Shown: positions 39,814 to 48,788 of the stretch, piece after piece
Layout: the number at the start of each line of letters is the position of its first letter
Position numbering within the stretch: position 1 is the first letter of the stretch
Assembly (NCBI RefSeq): GCF_030209375.1
Contig: NZ_JARVSC010000010.1
Location: forward strand, 1-64,000
Origin: Plantibacter sp. ME-Dv--P-122b
GTDB taxonomy: Bacteria; Actinomycetota; Actinomycetes; Actinomycetales; Microbacteriaceae
Length of the DNA stretch: 64,000 bases
Direction of reading: 5' to 3'
Program-made: the position numbers and the translations under genes
Notes under the pieces: model-generated
Told to the model about the DNA's origin: nothing
Databases searched by the model: none
The model's input: the letters and a program-made list of their open reading frames with translations, nothing else

Positions 39814-41044
39814 CCAGTACCGCCCGCCCGGCGAACCCGAGGAGCACGACCACCGTGCCCACGACGACCGACGTCGGCGGCAGGGTGAACATGAGGACGA
39901 CACAGCCGACGGCGCCGAACACACTCACTGCGCGCGGGTACCGACGGTGTTCGCGCGTCTGCCGGAGCGCCGCGACGTTGGCGACCACGTAGTAGAGCAG
40001 GACGCCGAACGAGGAGAAGCCGATCGCGCTCCGGAGGTCGACGAGCAGCACCAGCAGGATGACGACCGCGCCGACGAGCAGCTCCGCGCGGTAGGGCGTC
40101 GCGAAGCGCGGGTGCACCGCATCGAGCACTCTCGGCAGGTCGCCGGTCCTCGCCATCGCGAAGGCGGTCCGGCCGATGCCCGCGAACACGGCGAGGAGCG
40201 CCCCCAGACAGGCCCCCGCCGCCCCGAGCCGGACCAGGGTCGCAGCCCACGGCCAGCCGTTCGTCTCCACCACCGCGGCGAGGGGTCGCGCGCTGGACGC
40301 GAGGCCGTCCGCGCCGAGCGTGAGCAGTGACACGACCGCGACGGCCGCGTAGACGACCACCGCGACGGCGAACGCGATCCCGATGGCGCGCGGGATCGTC
40401 CTGGCCGGGTCGCGGACCTCCTCGCCGAGGGTCGCGATCCGCGCGTACCCGGCGAAGGCGAAGAACAGTAGCCCCGCGGACTGCAGTACGGCGAGCGGGC
40501 TGGCGTCGAACCCGAGCGGCGCGACTCCCGTCGAACCAGCGTCCGGCCCGACGACACCTGAACCGACGACCACGGCGAGCACCAGGAGGACGGCCACCAC
40601 GATCACCCGGGTCGCGGTCGCGGTGCGGGTGACCCCGAGACAGTTGGTCACGACGACCAGGGCGACCGCGAGCGCGGCGACCGGACGACTCCACTCGGCA
40701 GGTGCCGCATACGCGGCGAAGGCGACCGCCATGGCTGCGGCGCTCGCCGTCTTGCCCACCGCGAAGCTCCAACCGGCGGCGAAGCCCCACCACGGCCCGA
40801 TGAGTTCGCGTCCGTAGCGATAGGTGCCGCCGGCCGACGGGAGCTGTGCGGCGAGCTGCGCCGACGACATCGCATTGCAGCAGGCGACGACCGCGGCGAT
40901 GACGAGCCCGATGAGGAGTGCAGCACCGGCGACCTGCGCCGCGGGCTGGAATACCGCGAAGACGCCGGCGCCCATCATCGAGCCCAGGCCGATGAACACC
41001 GCGGCGCTCGTGCCGAGGCGTCGCTGCAGTCGGGGATCGCTCAC
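39794..41044 (-). CDS. APC-family amino acid permease
   Basis: 416 aa with about 12 membrane helices. The start is MSDPRLQRRLGTSAAVFIGL, followed by G-S-M-M-G-A-G-V-F (helix 1) and S-A-Q-L-A-A-Q-L-P-S-A-G-G-T-Y-R-Y, the conserved APC motif. F-A-F-A-G-Y-A-R-I-A-T-L-G-E-E is helix 6. Substrate unknown. The final residues (A-P-R-Q-A-R) and the stop codon are encoded by a dispersed repeat. Confidence 0.9.
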   Translation of the reverse strand: MSDPRLQRRLGTSAAVFIGLGSMMGAGVFAVFQPAAQVAGAALLIGLVIAAVVACCNAMSSAQLAAQLPSAGGTYRYGRELIGPWWGFAAGWSFAVGKTASAAAMAVAFAAYAAPAEWSRPVAALAVALVVVTNCLGVTRTATATRVIVVAVLLVLAVVVGSGVVGPDAGSTGVAPLGFDASPLAVLQSAGLLFFAFAGYARIATLGEEVRDPARTIPRAIGIAFAVAVVVYAAVAVVSLLTLGADGLASSARPLAAVVETNGWPWAATLVRLGAAGACLGALLAVFAGIGRTAFAMARTGDLPRVLDAVHPRFATPYRAELLVGAVVILLVLLVDLRSAIGFSSFGVLLYYVVANVAALRQTREHRRYPRAVSVFGAVGCVVLMFTLPPTSVVVGTVVVLLGFAGRAVLAPRQAR

Positions 41045-41087
41045 CCGATCACGGTAGTGCCGTCAGGTGAACAGCCGGGTGGTCCGC

Positions 41088-43088
41088 TCACCGACCCCGG
41101 CGGACGACGGTCTGCCGCAGAACGCGCAACAGACCGAGGAAGCCGAGGAACCCGATGAACGCCGCGATCAGGTCGAACACCCGCAGGCCGCCGGGGAGGA
41201 CCGGTCCGGCGCCCGTGACGACGAGGACGACGGCGATCACCAGGGCGGCGATCGAGATCAGGGTTCCGACGATCTCAGCGGTCACGCCCTCCACGAGCCC
41301 CTTGGCCGGTTCATCGGCGAAGCCCTTCAGCGTCACGCCGACCGTCCCGTCTTCGAGCCCGGACAGCAGCGAGTCGAGTCGACGTGGAAGGTTGCGGGCC
41401 AGTGCGGCGGTGACCGCGGCCTGCGCCTGCAGCGTGACGGCCGTCTGCCGGACCGACCGCGAGCGGCGGAGCAGGCGCGGGACCATCGGGAGCGCCTGTT
41501 CGAACATGTCGAAGTCGGGGTCGAGCGCTTTGAGGCACCCCTCGAGCGTTGCGAAGCTGCGGAACGCGGCGGCGAGGTCGCCGGGGAGCGCGATGTGGTG
41601 CTGCCGGATGACGTCGAGGAGTCGGCTGAAGATCGAGCCGTCGCCACCCGGCCGGTGGCGCTCGGTCGTGATGACGATGCCCACGTCGTGGCGCAGCGCG
41701 TCGAGATCGGCGTCCTCCGGCAGGTCGACGATGAGGAGGAGGGCGTCGGTCGCCGCGATGTCGTCCTCGCTGACGGTCGCGAGCATCACCGCGGTGAGTC
41801 GCTGCCGCTGGCTGCGTTCGATGACGCCGACGGCCCCGAAGTCGATCAGCCCGAGCGAGCCGTCCTCGCGGAGGATGACGTTGCCCGGGTGGAGGTCGGC
41901 GTGGAAGACGCCGTGCACGAGGATCTGTTCGAGCACGACCTCCATGAGGCCGGTCGCGAGGGTCTCGCGTTCCTCTTTGGGGATGGTCGCGATCCGGTCC
42001 CGCGCTCGACTGAGGGGCAAACCGTCGACGAGGTCCATGGTGAGCAGACGGGCACCGGAGGCCGCCGGGTAGACACGTGGCACCGTGATCCGGACGCCCT
42101 CGTCGCGCTCCTCACGGCGCTTCAAGGTGCTGCGGATCATCTCCACGTTGCGGGCTTCGATCCGGTAGTCGAGCTCTTCGAGCAGCGTCGAGGTGAAGGC
42201 GCGCGCGACGGAGGCGAGGCGGAGGTCCTGCCCGAACTTGGTGTGCGTCTCAGCGCGCTCGGCGAGGCGGACGACGATGTCGGCGTCGGCCTCGACCTGC
42301 ACCCGGGCGGCGGGTCGCTGGACCTTCACGACCACGGGGGTGCCGTCGAGCAGCTCGGCGGTGTGCACCTGGGCGACGGACGCAGCGGCGAGCGGTTCGG
42401 AGTCGATCGACGCGAACACGGTGTCGATCGGTGCGCCGAGTTCGGTCTCGATGACGACCTGCACTTCGTGCCAGGGCAGGGTGGTCGCCTCGGACTGCAG
42501 CGATGCGAGGGCGCTGAGGTAGGGCTCGGGGACGAGGTCGCGTCTCGTCGAGAGCACCTGTCCGAGCTTCACGAAGGTGACGCCGGAGTCGTTGATCGTT
42601 GCGATGATCGCGTTGGCGCGCTGCTCGCTCGTGGTGAGTTCGAGCTGGACACGGGACCGGCCGTGCACGAGCCAGCCGGCACCGTGCCGTGACGCGATGG
42701 CGAGGATCTGCAGATATCGCCTCGTCCGTCGCCGTCGTTTGATCGCGGAGCGGACGACGTCGATCGGGTTCATCAACGGGCGGGTGGGGATGATGACCTC
42801 GATGGCGACGAGGACGCCGAGCCCGAGGGCGAAGATCCAGCCGATCGCGAGGAGCGCGACGGCGATCGCCGCGAAGGCTGCACGGGCGTCCCCGGACTCA
42901 CCCGGCTGGACCAGGCCGGTCTGCTGCAGCAGCCAGTTCACGAAGGGCGGGCCGGTGACGAACACGACGAGCCCCACCAGGATGCTGCGCGGCCATCCCA
43001 CCGGGGCGTCGAGCACGCGGCGGGCGGCGAATCCGAGGAGGAGCGCCGACACGACCGCCAGCACGATGGTGAGTGCGTCAGTCAGCAT
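41088..43088 (-). CDS. UbiB/AarF (ABC1) atypical kinase
   Basis: 666 aa. N-terminal membrane segments (about 1-20, 37-55, 70-95). The kinase-like domain has F-V-K-L-G-Q-V-L-S-T-R-R-D (KxGQ motif, about 172-184) and A-A-A-S-V-A-Q-V-H-T-A (Ala-rich loop). V-V-V-K-V-Q-R-P, H-A-D-L-H-P-G-N and L-I-D-F-G-A-V-G are also present. The C-terminus ends in two hydrophobic helices and a basic tail. The family supports isoprenoid quinone biosynthesis; menaquinone is the likely quinone here. Monocistronic. Confidence 0.93.
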   Translation of the reverse strand: MLTDALTIVLAVVSALLLGFAARRVLDAPVGWPRSILVGLVVFVTGPPFVNWLLQQTGLVQPGESGDARAAFAAIAVALLAIGWIFALGLGVLVAIEVIIPTRPLMNPIDVVRSAIKRRRRTRRYLQILAIASRHGAGWLVHGRSRVQLELTTSEQRANAIIATINDSGVTFVKLGQVLSTRRDLVPEPYLSALASLQSEATTLPWHEVQVVIETELGAPIDTVFASIDSEPLAAASVAQVHTAELLDGTPVVVKVQRPAARVQVEADADIVVRLAERAETHTKFGQDLRLASVARAFTSTLLEELDYRIEARNVEMIRSTLKRREERDEGVRITVPRVYPAASGARLLTMDLVDGLPLSRARDRIATIPKEERETLATGLMEVVLEQILVHGVFHADLHPGNVILREDGSLGLIDFGAVGVIERSQRQRLTAVMLATVSEDDIAATDALLLIVDLPEDADLDALRHDVGIVITTERHRPGGDGSIFSRLLDVIRQHHIALPGDLAAAFRSFATLEGCLKALDPDFDMFEQALPMVPRLLRRSRSVRQTAVTLQAQAAVTAALARNLPRRLDSLLSGLEDGTVGVTLKGFADEPAKGLVEGVTAEIVGTLISIAALVIAVVLVVTGAGPVLPGGLRVFDLIAAFIGFLGFLGLLRVLRQTVVRRGR

Positions 43089-43179
43089 CCGGCATCCCCT
43101 CGTCCGTCGAGCGGTCGTCTCGCCCCGACCGCCAGCGTATCCGGACTGGCTGAGCGAGCGCGAGCGGTGGTGCGCTCAC

Positions 43180-43236
43180 CGAGAGCGCACAAGACGCTCT
43201 CAAACGCAGTCTGAGCGAGCATCTTCTGCACTCTCG
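43180..43236. repeat. 57-nt palindromic element, copy 1
   Basis: Begins CGAGAGCGCACAAGACGCTC and ends ATCTTCTGCACTCTCG; the ends are near-complementary, forming an imperfect hairpin. Same length and plan as the element at 44269-44325. It lies just 12 nt from the stop of the intervening gene. Confidence 0.75.
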
Positions 43237-43248
43237 CCGGGTGAAGCA

Positions 43249-44238
43249 TCACTCGAGGGCGTCGCGTTGTCGGATGAGTTCCTGCAGGTGCTCGTCACGG
43301 CGGTCGGCGTCCGCCCTGACCATCGCGCGGAGCGATGCGTCGTAGACCGATGCCGCCTGCTCCGTCGTGGTCCCGAGCACTGCCGCGATGCGCTCCATCG
43401 CCTCGTCGTCCGACACCGCGCTCCCGATCACCTCGGCGATCTCGGGCCAGGACTGATGGGCACCGACTTGCAGCTGCTCTGCTTCGATCTCTCGATCGAA
43501 GGCTCGGCGCTGACTCGCGGGATCTGCCCGGTGGCGGTCACGCTTGGCGACCTGACGCGCCACCAGCTCAGCGGTCAGCTCGACCCGGAGCGGCTCGGCG
43601 AGGCGCAGGCCGAGTTCGACGACCACGACCTGCAGGTCGTAGGGGCCGGGCCGCAGTGACGTCGGGTCCGACGGCGGTTGCAGCTGCACGGGGACACGGG
43701 CGTACTCCCCGGGGTCGAGCGGGACGGCACGGCCCGCCGCGGAACCCATCCACCCGAAGGAGAACCCGGTCTCGCCAGGAGCGGTGAGCGCGCCGACGGC
43801 GAAGAACCCCTCATCGGTGGGCGTCCATCTGGTGGTGCCCGCGTTGACGATGTCGATGACGAGCTCGATCGGGTCGGCGATCTCCTCGACGAACGGCGGC
43901 CACCGCAGCACCAAGCCCTGTCGGCGCTCGGCTCGGCTCGGTCGCACGTCCAGCGTGTCCGGGTGCACGCGCACGACCGGAGACAGCTCTCCCGGATGCA
44001 CCTGCGCGACGCGCCAGGTCCGGTGGTCCGCGTCGACCGGCGAACCGAGATACACCGCGCCGCCCTCCAACCGGCGGAGCACCCGCCAACCAGCCGCCGG
44101 TGCCTCGGCGGTGGTGGTCTCGTCGACGCCACAGGCCAGTTCCTCCGCCAGCTCCGAGAGTGTCGTGCCGTCGCCGGTGAGTTCGTCGCCGTCGACCTCG
44201 AGGTCCCCGATCCGCGGTGCAGTGTCCATGGAAGCCAT
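43249..44238 (-). CDS. Unknown protein with beta-rich and C-terminal helical parts
   Basis: 329 aa. Two regions: about 1-215 is probably beta-rich (for example R-W-P-P-F-V-E-E-I-A-D-P-I-E-L-V-I-D-I-V-N-A-G). The remainder, about 216-329, is charged and helical (R-D-R-H-R-A-D-P-A-S-Q-R-R-A-F-D-R-E, then A-V-S-D-D-E-A-M-E-R-I-A-A-V-L and L-R-A-M-V-R-A-D-A-D-R-R-D-E-H-L). The last 25 residues recall the C-terminal helices of DNA gyrase A. The start could be GTG 44253, ATG 44238 or ATG 44229; none has a good ribosome site. Bracketed by two 57-nt palindromes. Confidence 0.7.
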   Translation of the reverse strand: MASMDTAPRIGDLEVDGDELTGDGTTLSELAEELACGVDETTTAEAPAAGWRVLRRLEGGAVYLGSPVDADHRTWRVAQVHPGELSPVVRVHPDTLDVRPSRAERRQGLVLRWPPFVEEIADPIELVIDIVNAGTTRWTPTDEGFFAVGALTAPGETGFSFGWMGSAAGRAVPLDPGEYARVPVQLQPPSDPTSLRPGPYDLQVVVVELGLRLAEPLRVELTAELVARQVAKRDRHRADPASQRRAFDREIEAEQLQVGAHQSWPEIAEVIGSAVSDDEAMERIAAVLGTTTEQAASVYDASLRAMVRADADRRDEHLQELIRQRDALE

Positions 44239-44268
44239 GCCCGATGGTCTCACGACGGTGCCGTCTCA

Positions 44269-44325
44269 CGAGAGCGCAGCAGACGCGCTTCCAGGGCGGA
44301 TGTGAGCGCATCTGCTGCGCTCTCG
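44269..44325. repeat. 57-nt palindromic element, copy 2
   Basis: Arms CGAGAGCGCAGCAGA (44269-44283) and TCTGCTGCGCTCTCG (44311-44325) are perfectly complementary, extending to 21 pairs with one mismatch. It falls between the stop of the rpiR gene (44336, minus) and the unknown gene, so it may also terminate the muropeptide operon. Confidence 0.8.
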
Positions 44326-44335
44326 CGGAGCACGA

Positions 44336-45205
44336 TCAGGTGTCGATGCGGTGGTCCTGGATCGACTCGTAGGTGACGCGGAGCGACTCCGCCGCGGCGT
44401 CGTAGCGACGCTGGGCGACGCGGATGAAGAGCAGGTCGACGAGCGCGAGCTGGGCGATGCGCGAGGACATCGCACCCGAGCGGTAGCGGCTCTCCCTCGC
44501 CTGGGTCGCGAGGACGAGGTCGCAGCGGCTGGCGATCGGGGAGTCGGGGAAGTTCGTGATGCACACCGTCGTCGCGCCGGCGGCCCGCGCGAGCTGCATC
44601 GCCTGCTCGGTCTCGACCGTGAGCCCGGAGTGGGAGATGCCGATGGCGACCCCACCGGGCCCGAGGAGCGCGGCCGAGGGCAGCGCGAGGTGGGCGTCGA
44701 CGAAGGTGTTGGCCGGCATGCCTATCCGGTAGAGCTTCTGGTGGAGGTCCTGTGCCGTGAGGTTCGAGGACCCGAAGCCGATGATGTCGATCCGTGGGGC
44801 GACGAGGAGGGCGTCGACGACCGCGTCCAGGGCGTCTCGGTCGAGTGAGCGGGCGGTGAGCTCGATCGCCTGCACCTCCTGGTACGCGACCTTCGCGACG
44901 ACCGTCTCCACCGAGTCGTCCGGATCGATGTCGGCGTCGTCGACCTCGAACCGGTCCCGCTCCGCCTGCTCGCGACTCGTGGAGGTCGCGACGGCCACCC
45001 GGAACTCCCGGTAGCCGGTGTATCCGATGGTCTGGCAGAACCGTGCGACGGTCGCCTGCGAGGTGCCGCACGCCTTCGCGAGTTCCGTGATGGTCAACTC
45101 GACGACGAGCGAGGGGGTGCCGATGATGGTCTCGGCGACGCGCGTCTCGGCGGCGCTCAGACGAGGGATCGCCTGGCGGAGCACGAGCAGCGCGTCAGTG
45201 GACAT
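44336..45205 (-). CDS. RpiR/MurR-family transcriptional regulator
   Basis: 289 aa. N-terminal RpiR helix-turn-helix (about 18-80), with S-A-A-E-T-R-V-A-E-T-I-I and C-G-T-S-Q-A-T-V-A-R-F-C-Q-T-I-G-Y-T-G-Y. SIS sugar-phosphate domain (about 118-250): I-D-I-I-G-F-G-S-S-N-L-T-A and G-I-S-H-S-G-L-T-V-E-T. Overlaps the murQ stop by 11 bases and ends the operon; likely senses a MurNAc-derived sugar phosphate. Confidence 0.93.
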   Translation of the reverse strand: MSTDALLVLRQAIPRLSAAETRVAETIIGTPSLVVELTITELAKACGTSQATVARFCQTIGYTGYREFRVAVATSTSREQAERDRFEVDDADIDPDDSVETVVAKVAYQEVQAIELTARSLDRDALDAVVDALLVAPRIDIIGFGSSNLTAQDLHQKLYRIGMPANTFVDAHLALPSAALLGPGGVAIGISHSGLTVETEQAMQLARAAGATTVCITNFPDSPIASRCDLVLATQARESRYRSGAMSSRIAQLALVDLLFIRVAQRRYDAAAESLRVTYESIQDHRIDT

Positions 45206-46232
45206 CCGGTGCGGCCCCCGTCGAGTCTTCGACGGCGTGCGCTGCGATGGCCGCGCTGAGGGAGCCGTCGCCACCGCGGAGGCGGGCGACTGCTTCATCT
45301 GCGGCGATGCCGGTCACGAGGACGAGGATAGCGGCCTTCACCCAGCCGTCCACGGATGCGAGCGTCTTCGCGGCCGTGGCGGCGTCGACGTCGGTCGCCA
45401 ACATCACCGTGCGTTCCGCCCGCGCCCGCAGCTTCTCATTCGTGGTGAGGAGGTCGACCATGAGGTTCCGGTACGTCTTCCCGAGCCGCACCATCGAGAT
45501 CGTCGAGAGCATGTTGAGCACGAGCTTCTGCGCCGTCCCCGCCTTCAGCCGGGTCGATCCCGTGAGGAGCTCCGGACCGACGACCGCCTCGATGCCGATG
45601 TCCGCGTCCCGGGCGAGCGGGGAACCGGCGTTGCACGACAGGCCGATGGTGATCGCACCGATCGAGCGCGCGTACTCGAGGGCGCCCAACACATAGGGCG
45701 TGCGGCCGGACGCGGAGACCCCCACGACGGCGTCGTCCGCGGTGATCGACAGCGATTCCAGATCCGCCCGACCGAGGTCGTCGCGGTCCTCGGCGTTCTC
45801 CACCGCCTGCTGCATGGCGCCCGGACCGCCCGCGATGAGCCCGACGATGAGGCCGGGGTCGGTCCCGAAGGTGGGTGGGGCCTCGCTCGCGTCGAGGATG
45901 CCCATGCGTCCCGCGGTGCCGGCGCCCAGATAGATGAGGCGCCCGCCCCGGCGGAGGCGCTCGACGATCGCTTCGACGGCCTCGGCGATCTCGGGTTCGA
46001 CGGCCGCGACGGCGTCGGGGACGGAACGGTTCTCCTCGTTCATCGCGGCGACGAGTTCCCGGGTGGAGAGGGCGTCGAGGTCGGGGTGTCGCTCGTTCAC
46101 CTGCTCCGTCGAGAGCGTGGCGAGCTCCGCGCGGATGGTGTCGCGGTCGGAGGTCAGCCCTGCGGTGATCGGCCCAGGCCCTTCGACAGGCTCAGGGACC
46201 GGTGGTGAGGCGCTCTCAGGCTGCGTGGACAT
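45195..46232 (-). CDS. murQ: N-acetylmuramic acid 6-phosphate etherase
   Basis: 345 aa. Cleaves the lactyl ether of MurNAc-6-phosphate to yield GlcNAc-6-phosphate and D-lactate. I-Y-L-G-A-G-T-A-G-R-M-G-I-L-D-A-S-E-A-P-P-T-F is the signature, with the catalytic Glu in D-A-S-E. The N-terminus (first ~22 residues) is extended; V-P-E-P-V-E-G-P-G-P there is encoded by a dispersed DNA repeat. Start ATG 46232; a frame runs open further to 46307. Overlaps the kinase gene by 17 bases. Confidence 0.94.
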   Translation of the reverse strand: MSTQPESASPPVPEPVEGPGPITAGLTSDRDTIRAELATLSTEQVNERHPDLDALSTRELVAAMNEENRSVPDAVAAVEPEIAEAVEAIVERLRRGGRLIYLGAGTAGRMGILDASEAPPTFGTDPGLIVGLIAGGPGAMQQAVENAEDRDDLGRADLESLSITADDAVVGVSASGRTPYVLGALEYARSIGAITIGLSCNAGSPLARDADIGIEAVVGPELLTGSTRLKAGTAQKLVLNMLSTISMVRLGKTYRNLMVDLLTTNEKLRARAERTVMLATDVDAATAAKTLASVDGWVKAAILVLVTGIAADEAVARLRGGDGSLSAAIAAHAVEDSTGAAPDVH

Positions 46233-47157
46233 CGTCGCGCACGACCCTTCCGTCGTAGGAGATCGCGGTGTCGAGTGCGACGAGTCTGGCTCCGTCGAGG
46301 GCGTCACCGCGGGGTGCGACGAGGTCGACGCCGACCTCGTGCACGGCCGTCGCGAGATGCGCGGCGACGTAGGGGTGGGAGGCGATCCCGCCGACGACGC
46401 ACACGGCGCCCGTGCCGGCAGCGGCGGCGCTCACGGCGAGATGGGCGCAGGCGGCGTCGACGATGTCCGCGGCGACGGCGTCGCCCTCCTCGGCGCGCGT
46501 GATGACCGTGGGCGCGAAGGTGCCGAGTTGGCGGGCCGGCGCTCCGGTGCTGGAGACCCAGCGGGGGAGCGCGGGGATCGACCCGATGAGCGCCTCGGCG
46601 TCGGCGAGCATGGTGGTGGCGGGGCCGCGGCCGTCGAAGGCACGCATGCACGCCTCGAGGCCCTGCTGCCCGATCCACCGACCGCTGCCCTCGTCGCCGA
46701 GCCAGGGACCCCAACCGTCGATCTGCTTCACGGAGCCGTCGGCGTCGACGTCGAACACGACGGATCCGGTGCCGGCGATGAGCACCGTGCCGGGACCGCC
46801 GGCGAACGCACCGGCGTGGGCCGCGAGGGCGTCGTTCACGACGGCGATCGTCGCTCCGAGCGCCAGGCGGAGCTCGGCGGTGAACGCGGCGACCTCGTGC
46901 GGTGCCGCCTCCACCCCGGCGGCGCCGATCCCGACGTGCTGCACCTCGGCGAGGAGGTCGGCCGGGAGGTGTGCGACCGTCTCGAGGACCGCGCGGGCGG
47001 ACAGCTCCGCACCCTCGTGATCGGCGAGCCCCGGTGCCCCGTGTCCGCGGGCCTCCGCGAGGACGGTCAGGTCGTCGCCGGATCCGTTCGTGATGCGGGC
47101 GCGACAGGAGGTCTTCCCGAGATCGATGGCGAGGACGGGCGCTGCGAGGTGGTTCAT
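46216..47157 (-). CDS. Amino-sugar kinase, BadF/BadG type (GlcNAc/MurNAc kinase)
   Basis: 313 aa. The ASKHA ATPase fold has a phosphate-1 loop V-L-A-I-D-L-G-K-T-S-C-R-A-R, phosphate-2 I-A-G-T-G-S-V-V-F and adenosine-binding V-C-V-V-G-G-I-A. G-P-W-L-G-D-E-G-S-G-R-W-I-G is the GDEGS signature of GlcNAc kinases. Beside murQ it most likely makes MurNAc-6-phosphate (MurK-like). ATG 47157 overlaps the nagZ stop by 4 bases. Confidence 0.9.
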   Translation of the reverse strand: MNHLAAPVLAIDLGKTSCRARITNGSGDDLTVLAEARGHGAPGLADHEGAELSARAVLETVAHLPADLLAEVQHVGIGAAGVEAAPHEVAAFTAELRLALGATIAVVNDALAAHAGAFAGGPGTVLIAGTGSVVFDVDADGSVKQIDGWGPWLGDEGSGRWIGQQGLEACMRAFDGRGPATTMLADAEALIGSIPALPRWVSSTGAPARQLGTFAPTVITRAEEGDAVAADIVDAACAHLAVSAAAAGTGAVCVVGGIASHPYVAAHLATAVHEVGVDLVAPRGDALDGARLVALDTAISYDGRVVRDDVHAA

Positions 47158-48788
47158 GATCCGTTCCGGTGGTGCTGGTCGTGCAGGTGGTGCGTCGGCG
47201 CTGCGGTGGAGCCAGCGGTGAGGAGTTCGGTGACCCGGTCGGCGGACGCTCGAGAGGCCGCGAGCGTGTCGATCACCGGCAGGGGGAGGACGGCGTCCTC
47301 GGAGAGCGGCAGTCCGACGCTCACGACGACGGCGTCCGGGCGGACCAGCGCGACGCGGTCCACCGCGAGCCGCTGCGGGGTGTCGTCGCCGAGGCGGTCC
47401 GCGAGGAGGACGACCCCGTCGTCGGCGGGGATCGTCTCGAGCAGGAGGGTCAGCTCGTCGGAGGCGGGTGCCTCGGCGTCTGGATCTGGTGTCCGGAGGC
47501 TCGGGCCGGCAGCGAGCCGGGTGACGTCGAACCGTTCGGCGAGCGACTCGGCGAACGGATCGTGGGCCGAGGCGACGGCGAACGTCGGTCGGTCGCGGAG
47601 GTCGACGAGGGTGATCGCCGACGCGTCGATCGCGACGTCTCCCCGGACGCGCACGACCCGACGGATGGCGTCGGAGAAGCACCCTCCGACAAGCTCAGGG
47701 ACCCGGGCTGGTGCTGGCTCAGGGACCGCGGAGGGCTCGGGGACTGATTCCCCGGTCCCTGAGCCTGTCGAAGGGCTGACGGACCGTGCGAGCCACGCCA
47801 CCCGGGCGGCCGCGCGCTCGACGATCGCTCGATCGAGCTCACCGTCGGCGATTGCGGCGCAGACCGCCTCGAACACCTCGAGGTAGTCGTCCTCGTCGGT
47901 CGTCGCGCCCTGCTTCGGCCCGAGGTTGGACGGGTTGCCGATGCAGAGCAGGTCGACCCCGGCCTCGAGGGCGAGGACCGCCCCGCGTCCGGAGCCGGTC
48001 GTGGAGCGGATGGCGGCCATGTCGAGCGCGTCGGAGATGATCACGCCGTCGAAGCCGCTCTCGCGCAGCCGGCGGAGGGGGATGGGGTTGAGTGTGGCCG
48101 GGGCGTCGCCGAACGCCGGGACGACGATGTGAGCGGTCATGACACTCGCGACACCGGCGGCGATGGCCGCGTCGAACGGTGGCAGGTGCTCGGCTTGGAG
48201 CTCTGTCAGGTCCAGGTCGATGCGGGGCAGGTCGAGGTGCGAGTCGCTCGCCGTGTCGCCGTGGCCGGGGTAGTGCTTGACGCACGCGGCGACCCCGCCG
48301 GTCTGCAATCCGTCGACCATCGCGGCGACGTGGCGGGAGACGAGGTCTGCGGTGGGGCCGAACGAACGCACCCCGATCACCGGGTTCGCAGGGTTGGTGT
48401 TCACGTCGGCGACGGGCGCGAGGGCGACGTTCGCCCCGGCGGCGAGGAGCCGCTCGGCGAGTGCCGCACCCACCGCGCGCGTCGTCTCGATGTCGTCGAG
48501 TGCACCGAGCTGCGCATGCCCGGGCAGGGTGGAGCCCGTCAGCGCCTCGAGGCGGGAGACGTTGCCACCCTCCTCGTCGACGCCGATGAGGACCTCGGGT
48601 CGGTGGTCGCGGAGTTCGGCCGACAGTCGCGTGACCTCCGCGGGGTCCGAGGAGAGGTTCTGCCCGAAGTACACGACGCCCGCGAGGCCGCCGTCCAGCT
48701 CGCGCAGCAACCAGTCAGGGGCGGTCCGGCCGAGGAACCCCGGCCAGAGGACGCCCCGGACGAGCCGCGCGACGTCGGGGTCGATCAT
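47154..48788 (-). CDS. nagZ: Family 3 beta-N-acetylglucosaminidase
   Basis: 544 aa, no signal peptide, so cytoplasmic. N-terminal GH3 barrel: I-G-V-D-E-E-G-G-N-V-S-R-L, then K-H-Y-P-G-H-G-D-T-A-S-D-S-H-L-D-L-P (His/Asp acid-base dyad), then G-V-I-I-S-D-A-L-D-M (nucleophile Asp). A Pro/Glu/Ser-rich linker (about 350-390; P-S-T-G-S-G-T-G-E-S-V-P-E-P) encoded by dispersed repeats joins a C-terminal domain. Releases GlcNAc from GlcNAc-MurNAc fragments. Overlaps the permease stop by 4 bases. Confidence 0.93.
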   Translation of the reverse strand: MIDPDVARLVRGVLWPGFLGRTAPDWLLRELDGGLAGVVYFGQNLSSDPAEVTRLSAELRDHRPEVLIGVDEEGGNVSRLEALTGSTLPGHAQLGALDDIETTRAVGAALAERLLAAGANVALAPVADVNTNPANPVIGVRSFGPTADLVSRHVAAMVDGLQTGGVAACVKHYPGHGDTASDSHLDLPRIDLDLTELQAEHLPPFDAAIAAGVASVMTAHIVVPAFGDAPATLNPIPLRRLRESGFDGVIISDALDMAAIRSTTGSGRGAVLALEAGVDLLCIGNPSNLGPKQGATTDEDDYLEVFEAVCAAIADGELDRAIVERAAARVAWLARSVSPSTGSGTGESVPEPSAVPEPAPARVPELVGGCFSDAIRRVVRVRGDVAIDASAITLVDLRDRPTFAVASAHDPFAESLAERFDVTRLAAGPSLRTPDPDAEAPASDELTLLLETIPADDGVVLLADRLGDDTPQRLAVDRVALVRPDAVVVSVGLPLSEDAVLPLPVIDTLAASRASADRVTELLTAGSTAAPTHHLHDQHHRNGS

